Shown piece after piece: positions 20,928-29,270 of a stretch of 64,000 nucleotides of DNA (the first letter of the stretch is position 1; each line of letters starts with the position of its first letter). The stretch comes from Blastococcus sp. PRF04-17. GTDB lineage: Bacteria > Actinomycetota > Actinomycetes > Mycobacteriales > Geodermatophilaceae. Both the position numbers and the translations under genes were made by a program. Location of the stretch: contig NZ_CP095412.1 in assembly GCF_023016265.1 (NCBI RefSeq), positions 2,976,001-3,040,000 on the forward strand, read 5' to 3'. The notes beneath the pieces were generated by a model. The model was not told the DNA's origin. It did no database searches and saw only the letters and a program-made list of their open reading frames with translations.

Positions 20928-22646
20928 GTGGCCTCGGGCCCCGACAGCGCCGCCTCCGGCCCCGACCGTGCCGCCTCGGGCTCCGAGCGCGCCGCCTCGG
21001 GCTCCGAGCGCGCCGCCTCCGGCGACCTCTCGGCCGTCCTGTGCCCGCTGCTGACCGCCAGCATCCGCGAGGAGCCGGCCACCCTCCTCGAGCTCCTGGA
21101 CGACGCGGAGGCGGCGTTCGTCGACGAGGACGAGCCCGGCTGGGTCACCTGGCGGCATGCGCTCGCCGCCCGCCGGGCCCTGATCGTCGACGAGGCCGAC
21201 GCCGCCGCGGTCGAGATGACCGCCGCCCGGGAGGCGCTGGACAAGTGCACCCCGTCGGCCGGCACCGCGCTGGCGATGGCCTACCTCGCCCACCTCGAGA
21301 TGACCGCCGACCACTTCGACGCGGCGATGGTCCTGGCCGTCGACGCCACCCTCCAGACCGAGGGCCCGGCGGCGGGTGAGCCCTCGAACGAGCTGATGCA
21401 GGCGCACCGCTGGCTGTCGCTCACCCTCGCGGGGCTGGACCTCGAGGAGCTGGCCGTCGCCCAGGCCATGCGCGGCCAGCACGTCGCCGCGGCCCTGCGC
21501 GAGCCGGCCGACCAGTGGCGGATGCGGCTGCTCTCGGCCCAGCAGCACACCGAACTGGCCCAGACCCTGCGCCGCCGGGGAGACCTGGCCCGGTCGAGGC
21601 TGCTGGCGGTCGAGGCGATCGCGTGCGCCGTCTCCGCCCGGGAGCTGGGGTGGGAACCCGAGGACGCCGAGGAGGACCTGCTCGACGTCGTCCAGGCGTG
21701 GGCGCTCACCTGCTCCGACGACCTCGACGGCGCACTGGGGCCGCTGCGCCGGGTGCGCCGGCGGGTCGAGGCCGAGGGCGGCGTCTGGCTGCGCGCCTAC
21801 ACCGGCCTGGCGCTCGCCCGGCTGCTCGTGCGCCTGGCCCAGCGGGACGACGACGAGGCGACCGGCGAGGAGGGCCTGGGCCTGCTCGTCGACGCCGCCG
21901 GGGCGTTCGCCGCCGCCGGCGACCGCCGCCGGTACCGGCAGAGCCTGCTGGAGCTCGGGCAGGCGTCGGCCGACGTCGGCCGGCCGGCCGACGCGCTGCA
22001 CTGGCTGGAGGCCTACCGCGCCGACACCGGCCGGGCGCACGCCCGCGGCCGGCAGATGTGGGCGGAGCTGTTCGTGCAGCGCAGCCGGCTGCGCGAGGCC
22101 GAACGGCAGGCGGCGCTGCTGCGGCGGCACGCGCTCGAGGACCCGCTCACCGGGCTCGGCAACCGGCGCAGCGCCGAACGGCGGCTCGGTGCGATGCGGC
22201 TGGGCGAGGAGCCGCTGTCCCTGGCGGTCGTCGACGTGGACCGGTTCAAGGAGGTCAACGACGAGGCGTCGCACACCCAGGGGGACGCCGTCCTGCGCCG
22301 GGTCGCCGATCTGCTGCGCGAGCACTCCCGCACCGGCGACGAGGTGTACCGCTGGGCGGGGGACGAGTTCCTCGTCGTCCTGCCGACCGCCAACGAGATG
22401 CAGGCCATGGTCGTGATGGAGCGCCTGCGCACCGCCGTCGCCGCGGCCGACTGGAGCGACCTGCCGATCTCGGCACCGGTGACGGTGTCCATCGGCGTCG
22501 CCACGGCACCCGCCGTCCCGGAGGGCCAGCCGGCCGGGGTCGTCGGGTGGCGGGCCCTGTTCGACTCGGCCGACCTGAACCTCTTCTCCGCGAAGCGGGG
22601 TGGCCGCAACCAGGTGCGGGCGCCGGGCGGCGGGGAGAGCCCGTGA
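20928..22646 (+). CDS. TPR-like sensor diguanylate cyclase (GGDEF) 1
   Basis: 572 residues. An N-terminal tandem repeat of about seven residues (S-G-P-D-R-A-A / S-G-S-E-R-A-A), then about 330 residues of helical TPR-like repeats with no membrane segment, then a GGDEF domain from D-P-L-T-G-L-G-N-R-R. The signature is A-G-D-E-F at 477-481 and an R-T-G-D inhibitory site sits five residues before it. The metal region reads D-V-D-R-F-K-E-V-N-D-E-A-S-H, so the usual G-H is S-H. Predicted cytosolic c-di-GMP synthase. GTG 20928 is close behind GGAGGG; ATG 20916 is the alternative. Its stop overlaps the next gene's start. Confidence 0.8.
   Translation: MASGPDSAASGPDRAASGSERAASGSERAASGDLSAVLCPLLTASIREEPATLLELLDDAEAAFVDEDEPGWVTWRHALAARRALIVDEADAAAVEMTAAREALDKCTPSAGTALAMAYLAHLEMTADHFDAAMVLAVDATLQTEGPAAGEPSNELMQAHRWLSLTLAGLDLEELAVAQAMRGQHVAAALREPADQWRMRLLSAQQHTELAQTLRRRGDLARSRLLAVEAIACAVSARELGWEPEDAEEDLLDVVQAWALTCSDDLDGALGPLRRVRRRVEAEGGVWLRAYTGLALARLLVRLAQRDDDEATGEEGLGLLVDAAGAFAAAGDRRRYRQSLLELGQASADVGRPADALHWLEAYRADTGRAHARGRQMWAELFVQRSRLREAERQAALLRRHALEDPLTGLGNRRSAERRLGAMRLGEEPLSLAVVDVDRFKEVNDEASHTQGDAVLRRVADLLREHSRTGDEVYRWAGDEFLVVLPTANEMQAMVVMERLRTAVAAADWSDLPISAPVTVSIGVATAPAVPEGQPAGVVGWRALFDSADLNLFSAKRGGRNQVRAPGGGESP
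20933..21017 (+). repeat. 21-bp in-frame tandem repeat at the start of GGDEF 1
   Basis: Four near-identical 21-bp units (core GCCTCGGGCTCCGAGCGCGC) encode the repeated S-G-x-x-R-A-A segment. The unit is a multiple of three, so copy-number change would keep the frame. Confidence 0.7.
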
Positions 22647-24612
22647 CCGCCTCCTCCTGGGGCACGTGGGACGGGACGGACAGGACGCGGCGCGTAACCG
22701 AACACGTGCTCGACAGCTCCGCCGACGAGGTGCACAGTGCGCTGGTGCCACCCGGAGCTCTGCACCATCGGGTGACCGCTGCCCTGGCGAACTGGCAACT
22801 GGACGATGCCGAAGAGCTGCTCGCCGGCGTCGAGCGGGACCCGTCGCCCTACGTCGCCGCCGTTCCGGCCGCCGACGCGGACACCCATGCCGGTGACGGG
22901 GACGCCCCGGTTCCGCTGGGCAAGGCCTGGGCCGACACCCTCCGCGCCGAGCTGCTCGTGCGCCGTCTGCGCGTCGCGGGTTTCACGATGGTGGGCGAGC
23001 CCGTGGCCTCCGACGCCGAGCCGGCCCTCGACCTGCACGCCGGCGTCGCCGAGCTGATCGACGGGTCCGGGGACGACGCCGACGTGCGGACCGAATCGGC
23101 CAAGGAGGCGGCACTGGCCATCGCGCTGGTCCGCTCCGCGAAGGCCGCCTTCGACGCCAGCGACGACGAGCTGCAGCGCGCCGCCGGGCTCGCCCGCCAC
23201 GCCCGCATCGAGCTGCTGTCCCGCCGCATCGACGCCGCCATGGACGAGGCGGTCGAGGCGGCCAGCCTGCTCGACGCCGGCCTGCCCCCCAGCGCGCTGC
23301 TGATCGACACCCTCGGCACGCTCGCCGCCGTCCTCGCCGACCTCGAGCTCATGCCGCTGGCGCTGGACTACCAGCGCCGGGCCTACGAGACCGCCGTGTC
23401 GGCCGCGGCGGAGCCCGGTGACCTCGGCGACCCCGATCTGCTGGTCGCCGCGACGGCCACCTGCCTGGGCGAGCTGTGCGCCGAGATCGGCGAGGGTCTC
23501 CTCGACGACGACGCTCCCCAGTCCGCCGCCCCCCACTTCGCCGAGGCGCGGCTGCTGGCGGAGCGGGCGCTCGAGCTGCTCCCGCCCGAGCACCCCGGCA
23601 TCGTGACCGCCCAGGTGGTGCACGGCTGGGCGCTCGTCGGCCTGGGCGAGCACGCCGCCGCCGTCGGGCCGCTGCGTGCCACCGTCCGCATCACCTCGGC
23701 GACCGCCGACCGGGCGCAGCTCGCCTCCGCGCAGCTCGCCCTCGGGCGGGCGCTGCGCCGGCAGGGCGACGTCCGCGGGGCCGACGACCACCTGGTCTCC
23801 GCCCTGAACCTCGCCACCGAGCACGGCCTGCCCCGCCTGCGCCGTGCCGCGCTGCGCGAGCTGTGCACGCTGCACGCCGAGCTGGACGACGCCGGGCGTG
23901 CGCTGCCGTACCTGCAGGCCTACCTCTCCGACGAGCTGGACCGCGTCGACGAGCGGCGCACCCGCTGGGTCGAGCTGTTCAGCCGGCGCAAGAGCCTGCT
24001 GGAGACCGAGCGCGCCGCCGGCTAGCTGCGCCGCCAGGCCTACGAGGACCCGCTCACCCACCTGCCCAACCGCCGGTACGCCGAGGCGCGGCTGGAGGGC
24101 CTGCTGTCGGCCGGCTCCGCCCCCGCGCTCGCCGTCGTGGACGTGGACCGGTTCAAGTCGATCAACGACGCGATCGGCCACCCGGGCGGGGACGCCGTGC
24201 TGCGCGCGGTCGCCGAGCTGCTGATCGCCGGCGTCCGCGACACCGACGAGGTCTGCCGGTGGGCGGGCGACGAGTTCGTGATCCTGCTGCCGGACACCAC
24301 CGCCGAGCAGGCCGAGCGGGCGCTCGAGCGCACCCGCCGCAAGGTGGCCGCCTACGACTGGGAGGAGCTGGGGCTCGACGTCCCGGTCACGATCAGCGTC
24401 GGCATCGCCTCGGCGGCCCGCGGTGACGACCGCCGGACGCTGTTCGCCGCGGCCGACGGCGTGCTCTACGACGCCAAGCGCAGCGGCCGCGACCGCGTCG
24501 TCCGGCTGTCGGGCGTCACCCAGACCCGCGCCGCCGGCGGCGCCCCGCTGGACGCGCTGTTCGGCCCGCCGCGGTCGGCCGGGACCTCCCCGGACGAGAC
24601 CGATCCGGCCGT
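22643..24612 (+). pseudogene. TPR-like sensor diguanylate cyclase (GGDEF) 2, split by an amber codon
   Basis: GTG 22643 overlaps the previous stop (GTGA). Residues 1-460 form TPR-like helical repeats ending in L-L-E-T-E-R-A-A-G; then TAG at 24023-24025; then, in the same frame, L-R-R-Q-A-Y-E-D-P-L-T-H-L-P-N-R-R and a complete GGDEF domain (D-V-D-R-F-K-S-I-N-D-A-I-G-H; R-D-T-D inhibitory site; A-G-D-E-F near 541). No start codon precedes the GGDEF part, so it is silent unless the stop is read through. The comparable place in the upstream paralog has no stop. GAG to TAG would be a single change. After the GGDEF domain the frame continues into larB; the end given here is approximate. Confidence 0.7.
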
Positions 24613-24618
24613 TAGTGT
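24613..24618 (+). promoter_or_regulatory. Predicted -10 element of larB
   Basis: TAGTGT, seven bases before the GTG of larB. Its TAG would also be the stop of the GGDEF 2 frame if one base were missing upstream. Confidence 0.5.
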
Positions 24619-24625
24619 CGAGCCC

Positions 24626-25390
24626 GTGCAGCCTTCCCCGCTGGACGCCGAGACCGCCGGTTTCGCTCCGCTCGTCAGCGCCCCCCATCCCCCGCTCGGC
24701 ACCGGATCGCCGTCCGAGCCGCTGCTCGGTCCCGTGCCCGTCGAACCGGCCGTCGTCCAGCCCGTGGCACCCGCCGTCGAGCCCGACGTCATCTGGGCGA
24801 CCGGCCGGACGACGGAGCAGGTGCTCGCGCTGGTCCGCGAGGCGCGGCGCGAGCACCCCGACCGGCCGGCGCTCGTGCTGCGCGCACCGGCCGAGACCCT
24901 CGTCGCCCTGGCCGGCGAGCACGACGCGTACACCACCATGGACGCCGCCGCGATGGCCGCCGCGGTCGGCCCGGTGCCCGAGCCGGTCGGCCGGGTCCGC
25001 GTGCTGTCCGCCGGCGGCGCCGACACCCCGGTCGCGGCCGAGGTGGCTTTCGTCGCCCGGGTGACCGGCAGTGACGTCGTCCGCGTCGACGACCTGTCGG
25101 GGAGCCGGCTGCGCGCCGCCCTGGCCGACGGCTCGCTGCTCGCCGACGCCGACTGCCTGGTGGTGGTCGCCGGGCTGGACGCCTCGATCGCCACGCTGAT
25201 CGGCTCGCTGACCGACGTCCCCGTGGTGGCGGTGCCGACGTCGACCGGCCAGCCGGGCGCGTTCGGCGGACTCGGCGCCCTGATGACGATGCTCAGCTCG
25301 GCGGCGCCCGGCGTGACCGTCAGCAACATCGACAACGGCTACTCGGCCGGCGTCTTCGCCGCCCGGGTGGCGCGCCGCACCGCCCGCTGA
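24626..25390 (+). CDS. larB: LarB-like nickel-pincer cofactor biosynthesis carboxylase
   Basis: 254 residues from a GTG with a -10 hexamer seven bases upstream; the length suits LarB. LarB carboxylates nicotinate adenine dinucleotide as the first step to the nickel-pincer nucleotide cofactor of lactate racemase-type enzymes. The family end is clear: V-V-V-A-G-L-D-A-S-I-A-T-L-I-G, P-V-V-A-V-P-T-S and V-S-N-I-D-N-G-Y. Where the family normally has N-S-C-A with a reactive Cys, this protein has S-S-A-A (Ala226), so activity is doubtful. The N-terminal 50 residues are Pro-rich. The frame is also open from the GGDEF domain upstream. larC follows 106 bases on; no larE or larA is present. Confidence 0.75.
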   Translation: MQPSPLDAETAGFAPLVSAPHPPLGTGSPSEPLLGPVPVEPAVVQPVAPAVEPDVIWATGRTTEQVLALVREARREHPDRPALVLRAPAETLVALAGEHDAYTTMDAAAMAAAVGPVPEPVGRVRVLSAGGADTPVAAEVAFVARVTGSDVVRVDDLSGSRLRAALADGSLLADADCLVVVAGLDASIATLIGSLTDVPVVAVPTSTGQPGAFGGLGALMTMLSSAAPGVTVSNIDNGYSAGVFAARVARRTAR

Positions 25391-25397
25391 CTCCTCT

Positions 25398-25474
25398 CCC
25401 CCGCCGTGATCATCGTCGAGTGGCGGCGGCTTGCGGCGTGTCGAGCAGCCACTTGCCGATGATCACGGCGGGAG
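25398..25474. terminator. Long inverted repeat between larB and larC
   Basis: Arms CCGCCGTGATCATCG and CGATGATCACGGCGG, with a second nested pair AGTGGC/GCCACT. Likely a terminator; larC has its own promoter-like GATGAT after it. Confidence 0.65.
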
Positions 25475-25496
25475 GCGGGCTTGAGATGATCGCCGC

Positions 25497-26669
25497 ATGA
25501 TCGGCTGGCTCGACCTCTCGGCGGGCGCGAGCGGCGACATGCTGCTCGGCGCCCTGGTGGACGCCGGTGTCCCGCTCGACGTCCCGGCCGCCGCGGTCGC
25601 CGCCCTGCCCGTCGAGGACGTCCGTCTGGTCACCGAAGGGACGACCCGGCACGGGCTGGGTGCCACCCGCGTGCACGTGCACGCCCCGCCGTCGCAGCAC
25701 TCCCGCACCTGGGCCGACGTCCAGGCGATCCTCGCCGAGGCGGAGCTGCCGACCGCGGTCCGGGAGGGCGCCCTCGCCGTCTTCGAGCGGCTCGCGGTCG
25801 CGGAGGGGCGCGTGCACCGGATGCCGCCCGAGGACGTCCACTTCCACGAGGTCGGCGCCCTGGACGCGCTGGCGGACGTGGTCGGCGTGGTGGCCGGCTT
25901 CGAGCACCTCGCGCTGACCCGGCTCACGGCCTCGCCGGTCACCCTCGGCAGCGGCGCGGCCCGCGGCGCGCACGGCGTCGTCCCGATCCCGGGCCCCGCC
26001 GTCCTCGAGCTGCTCGCCGGGGTGCCGGTGCAGGCCGGCCCGGTGGCTCGGGAGATGTGCACGCCCACCGGCGCAGCGCTGCTCGCGGCCCGCGTCGACG
26101 AGTGGACGACGCTGCCGCCGATGCGGGTGGAGCGGGTCGGCGTCGGCGCCGGCGGGCGCGATCCGGAGGAGCTGCCGAACGTCGTCCGGCTGGTCCTGGG
26201 GGCCCCCGACGAGGCGACGCCCCCGGGAGCCGTCGTCCTCGAGACCAACGTCGACGACCTCGACCCCCGGCTGTGGCCGGGCGTGCTGGACGCCCTGTTC
26301 GCCGCCGGCGCCTCGGACGCCTGGCTGACCCCGATCCTGATGAAGAAGGGCCGGCCCGCGCACACGCTGTCGGCGCTGTGCCGGCCCCGGCAGGTCGCCG
26401 CCGTCCGGGCCGCGGTCTTCGCGCACACCTCGACGATCGGGCTGCGGGTGGTACCGGTCGGCAAGACGGCGCTCGAGCGGGTGTCGACGTCGGTGCCGCT
26501 GCTCGGCGGACAGGTGGGGGTCAAGGTCGCCGTCCACGCGGGCAGGGTGGTGAACGTGAGCGTCGAGTTCGAGGACGTCGCCGCGCTCGCGCGCGACCTC
26601 GGCATCCCGGTGAAGGAGGCGCTGCGGGCCGCCACCGCCGCCGCGGAGGCGGCCTACCCGGTCGCCTGA
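25497..26669 (+). CDS. larC: LarC nickel-insertion protein (DUF111)
   Basis: 390-residue CTP-dependent nickel insertase/cyclometallase of the nickel-pincer cofactor pathway. N-terminal G-W-L-D-L-S-A-G-A-S-G-D-M-L-L-G-A-L, the H-F-H-E-V-G-A-L-D-A-L-A-D block near 117-129, and C-terminal L-E-T-N-V-D-D-L-D-P-R-L-W near 246-258 are all family landmarks. Here it is one continuous frame, unlike Lactiplantibacillus larC, which needs a programmed frameshift. ATG at 25497 has GATGAT six bases upstream. Acts with LarB; client enzyme not in the window. Confidence 0.9.
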   Translation: MIGWLDLSAGASGDMLLGALVDAGVPLDVPAAAVAALPVEDVRLVTEGTTRHGLGATRVHVHAPPSQHSRTWADVQAILAEAELPTAVREGALAVFERLAVAEGRVHRMPPEDVHFHEVGALDALADVVGVVAGFEHLALTRLTASPVTLGSGAARGAHGVVPIPGPAVLELLAGVPVQAGPVAREMCTPTGAALLAARVDEWTTLPPMRVERVGVGAGGRDPEELPNVVRLVLGAPDEATPPGAVVLETNVDDLDPRLWPGVLDALFAAGASDAWLTPILMKKGRPAHTLSALCRPRQVAAVRAAVFAHTSTIGLRVVPVGKTALERVSTSVPLLGGQVGVKVAVHAGRVVNVSVEFEDVAALARDLGIPVKEALRAATAAAEAAYPVA

Positions 26670-26673
26670 CCCC

Positions 26674-28104
26674 TCAGACCACGGGGTCCGGCGGCGGCCG
26701 GTGCGCCGGTCGTGACCCGTGCTCGACGTCGGCATCTGCACGGGCGAGGAGCGCCGCAGCGTGCCGGAGCACCTCCGGCGGATGCGTGAAGGGCAGCCGC
26801 AGCCGGTCGTCGAGGGCATGCCCTGTGCCGAACAGGGGCCCGGGGGCGAGCCGCAGTCCGTGCGCCTCCGCCGCGGCGACCAGCGCCCGCGAGCGGGCCG
26901 ACGGCAGCCCGCACCACAGCACCAGGCCGCCCGCGGGCTCGGGCACCCGCCAGGAGGGCAGCCGTGTCCGCAGTTCGTGGGCCAGGACCCCCCGCCGCTC
27001 CCGCAGCGCGCGCCGCTGCTCCTCGAGCGCCGGGCCGGCCTGGTCGAGGAGGGCGCAGGCCGCCAGCTGCTCCACCACCGGACCGGCCATCGTCGACCGG
27101 AGGGCCACCGCCGTCAGGGCGCGTATCGTCTCCTCCTCCGCCCGCACCCACCCGATCCGCAGGCCGCCCCAGAACGTCTTGCTGAGGCTGCCCACGGAGA
27201 CGTGTCCGGCCCCGAACGCGGCCAGCGGCGGGGGTGGCGGCGCGTCCAGCCACAGCTCGGCGAACGTCTCGTCCACGACCGCACGCGTGCCCGACCGGCG
27301 CAGGGCGCGGGCCAGCCGCTCGCGGCCGGCGGTGTCGAGCAGCCGCCCGGTCGGGTTGGAGAAGTCGGGCATCAGGTAGGCCGCGGTGGGGCGCACGGTC
27401 GCCAGCGCGGTTTCGGCGGCGCCGAGCCAGGACTCCGGTTCGTCGAGATCGAGGGCGGTGGGGAGGAGGCGGACGCCGAGGCCACGGGCGGCGTCGAGCG
27501 CGTTCGGATAGGTCGGCTGCTCCACCAGCAGCCGCTGCCCGCGGGAGAGCAGGGTCTGCAGCGCGGTGGTGACGCCGTGCAGCGCGCCGGCGGTGACCAG
27601 CACCTGCTCGGGCGTCGTTTGCAGGCCGCGCGCGGTGTACCGCTCGGCGATGCGCGCGCGGAGGTCGGGCAGCCCCGCCGGGTGGTAGCCGTGCTGCGGC
27701 AGGTACCGGGGCAGCTCGGCGAGGGCGGTCGCGAACGCGGCGGGCACCGACGCCGGCGCCGACGGCGCGGCGTGGGCCAGATCGATCGTTCCGTCGTCCA
27801 CCGGCGCCGGCACCCAGGCGCCGCGGTGCGGGCCGGCCGGCAGCGCCGCGAACGTGCCCGCGCCCTGGCGGGCGGTGGCCCAGCCGTCCTCCCGCAGCCG
27901 GGCGTAGGCGGCGGTGACCGTGGCCCGGCTCAGCTCCAGTGCGGCGGCCAGGTCGCGCTCGGCCGGAAGGCGGGTGCCGAGGGGAACCCGGCCGTCGGCG
28001 ACGAGCGCGCGCACGCGCTGGGCGAGCGCGGCGTAGCGCGGCGGGCGGTGCCCCGCCAGATCACCCACCAGCTCGGCCAGCCGTCGCGCCGACGTCGTCT
28101 GCAC
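26674..28104 (-). CDS. MocR-type GntR/aminotransferase regulator (YczR-like)
   Basis: 476 residues: GntR winged helix (R-Y-A-A-L-A-Q-R-V-R-A-L ... L-S-R-A-T-V-T-A-A-Y-A-R-L-R-E-D-G) joined to a fold-type I aminotransferase domain with the PLP lysine in G-S-L-S-K-T (Lys309), D-F-S-N-P-T-G and P-T-Y-P-N. GTG 28104 follows GGGAGG. It is divergent from a YczE-type membrane protein; in MocR families the YczR subgroup is known to pair with yczE. A palindrome between them is the likely binding site. Confidence 0.87.
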   Translation of the reverse strand: MQTTSARRLAELVGDLAGHRPPRYAALAQRVRALVADGRVPLGTRLPAERDLAAALELSRATVTAAYARLREDGWATARQGAGTFAALPAGPHRGAWVPAPVDDGTIDLAHAAPSAPASVPAAFATALAELPRYLPQHGYHPAGLPDLRARIAERYTARGLQTTPEQVLVTAGALHGVTTALQTLLSRGQRLLVEQPTYPNALDAARGLGVRLLPTALDLDEPESWLGAAETALATVRPTAAYLMPDFSNPTGRLLDTAGRERLARALRRSGTRAVVDETFAELWLDAPPPPPLAAFGAGHVSVGSLSKTFWGGLRIGWVRAEEETIRALTAVALRSTMAGPVVEQLAACALLDQAGPALEEQRRALRERRGVLAHELRTRLPSWRVPEPAGGLVLWCGLPSARSRALVAAAEAHGLRLAPGPLFGTGHALDDRLRLPFTHPPEVLRHAAALLARADADVEHGSRPAHRPPPDPVV

Positions 28105-28118
28105 GCCACTACCTCCCG

Positions 28119-28143
28119 ATTGGCCTGTGGTTCGCAGGCCAAT
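28119..28143. promoter_or_regulatory. Predicted YczR operator
   Basis: Perfect inverted repeat ATTGGCCTG-N7-CAGGCCAAT in the divergent yczR/yczE intergenic region. Confidence 0.65.
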
Positions 28144-28162
28144 CATGGGTCATGCTGGCCGG

Positions 28163-28825
28163 GTGCTCCAGACCCGGCCCGTCTCCGCGCTCCGCGGCCG
28201 CCGGCTGCCCCGCCGGCTGATCCAGCTCTACGCCGGGCTGGCCCTCTACGGGGCCTCGATGGCGCTGATCATCCGGTCCACGCTCGGCAACATGCCCTGG
28301 GACGTGCTGCACCAGGGCCTGGCCGGCCGCATGGGCTGGTCGATCGGCGCGGTGTCCATCCTCGTGGGCGCGCTGGTGCTGCTGGCCTGGATCCCGCTGC
28401 GGCAGCGCCCGGGCCTGGGCACCGTCAGCAACGTCGTGGTCATCGGGCTGGCCGTCGACGCCACGCTGGCCGTCGTCCCGGCGCCGTCGTCGCTCCCGCT
28501 GCGGATCGGCCTGCTGGTGGCGGGCGTGCTGCTGAACGCGGTCGCCACCGCCGCCTACATCGGCGTCCACCTCGGGCCCGGCCCGCGGGACGGGCTGATG
28601 ACCGGCCTGGTCCGCCGGACCGGCGGCTCCGTGCGCCTGGTCCGGACCTCGATCGAGGTCGTCGTCGTGGCGAGCGGCTGGCTGCTCGGGGGCGTGCTGG
28701 GCCTGGGCACGGTCGTCTACGCGCTGGCGATCGGCCCTCTGGTGCAGGTGCTGCTGCCCCGGCTGTCGCTCAGCCCCGCTGCGCGCCCCACTCGGCGAGC
28801 CGACGCTCCGCCTCCTCGGGGCTGA
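28163..28825 (+). CDS. YczE/YitT-like integral membrane protein
   Basis: 220 residues with five or six TM helices; conserved L-I-Q-L-Y-A-G-L-A-L-Y-G near residues 19-30, S-T-L-G-N-M-P-W-D-V-L-H-Q-G-L near 40-54 and L-G-P-G-P-R-D-G-L-M-T-G, all typical of YczE. Role unknown; proposed transporter controlled by the neighbouring MocR regulator. GTG 28163 is preferred because CATGCT lies six bases before it; ATG 28145 and GTG 28127 (inside the operator) are alternatives. The 3' end overlaps the convergent VOC gene by 56 bases. Confidence 0.8.
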   Translation: MLQTRPVSALRGRRLPRRLIQLYAGLALYGASMALIIRSTLGNMPWDVLHQGLAGRMGWSIGAVSILVGALVLLAWIPLRQRPGLGTVSNVVVIGLAVDATLAVVPAPSSLPLRIGLLVAGVLLNAVATAAYIGVHLGPGPRDGLMTGLVRRTGGSVRLVRTSIEVVVVASGWLLGGVLGLGTVVYALAIGPLVQVLLPRLSLSPAARPTRRADAPPPRG

Positions 28826-29243
28826 CGTCCTCGACCTTGGTCAGCACCGCCCAGCGGTGCCCGAACGGGTCGTAGATCGAGGCGAACCGGTCACCGGTGA
28901 CGAAGGTGTCGGGCTTCTCGCGCACGGTGGCCCCGCGCTCGACGGCCTCGGCGAAGACGGCGTCGACGTCGGCCACGTAGATGCAGGTGGAGCCGCTGAC
29001 CGCGTCGGCGGACCGGTCGGGCACGACGAGGCCGTACTCCTCGTCGGGGTCGCTCAGCTGGAGTCGGCCGTCGCCGAAGTCGAGTTCGGCATGCAGCACG
29101 GTCCCGCCGGGACCGTCCATCCGGCTGACCAGCGTCGCACCGAAGACCTCTTCGTAGAACCGGATCGCCTCGGCCGCCGGCGAGCAGACCAGGAACGGCG
29201 TCAGGGTCGTGTAGCCCGCGGGCTTCCCGTCGGTGATCGTCAT
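28770..29243 (-). CDS. VOC family protein (PhnB-like)
   Basis: 157 residues: P-F-L-V-C-S-P-A-A-E-A-I-R-F-Y-E-E-V-F-G-A near residues 16-36, L-H-A-E-L-D-F-G-D-G-R-L-Q-L-S-D near 50-65 and D-P-F-G-H-R-W-A-V-L near 125-134, which match the PhnB/YCII-type glyoxalase fold. Function is not assignable. ATG at 29243. It is divergent from the AraC gene, 27 bases away. Confidence 0.8.
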   Translation of the reverse strand: MTITDGKPAGYTTLTPFLVCSPAAEAIRFYEEVFGATLVSRMDGPGGTVLHAELDFGDGRLQLSDPDEEYGLVVPDRSADAVSGSTCIYVADVDAVFAEAVERGATVREKPDTFVTGDRFASIYDPFGHRWAVLTKVEDVSPEEAERRLAEWGAQRG

Positions 29244-29270
29244 GTCCCCCACTCTGCCTAGGCTGCGGCC

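Noticed and set aside
19872..22751. A 959-residue minus-strand frame ending in prephenate dehydratase
   Set aside because: The PheA start with its -10 element at 20819 and the full family length show that the upstream part is antisense to GGDEF 1.
24137..25390. A gene starting at GTG 24137
   Set aside because: This start lies inside the GGDEF domain, removing its first helix; no ribosome site or -10 precedes it.
25497..26669. Programmed frameshift in larC
   Set aside because: Both halves are in one uninterrupted frame here, so no recoding is needed.
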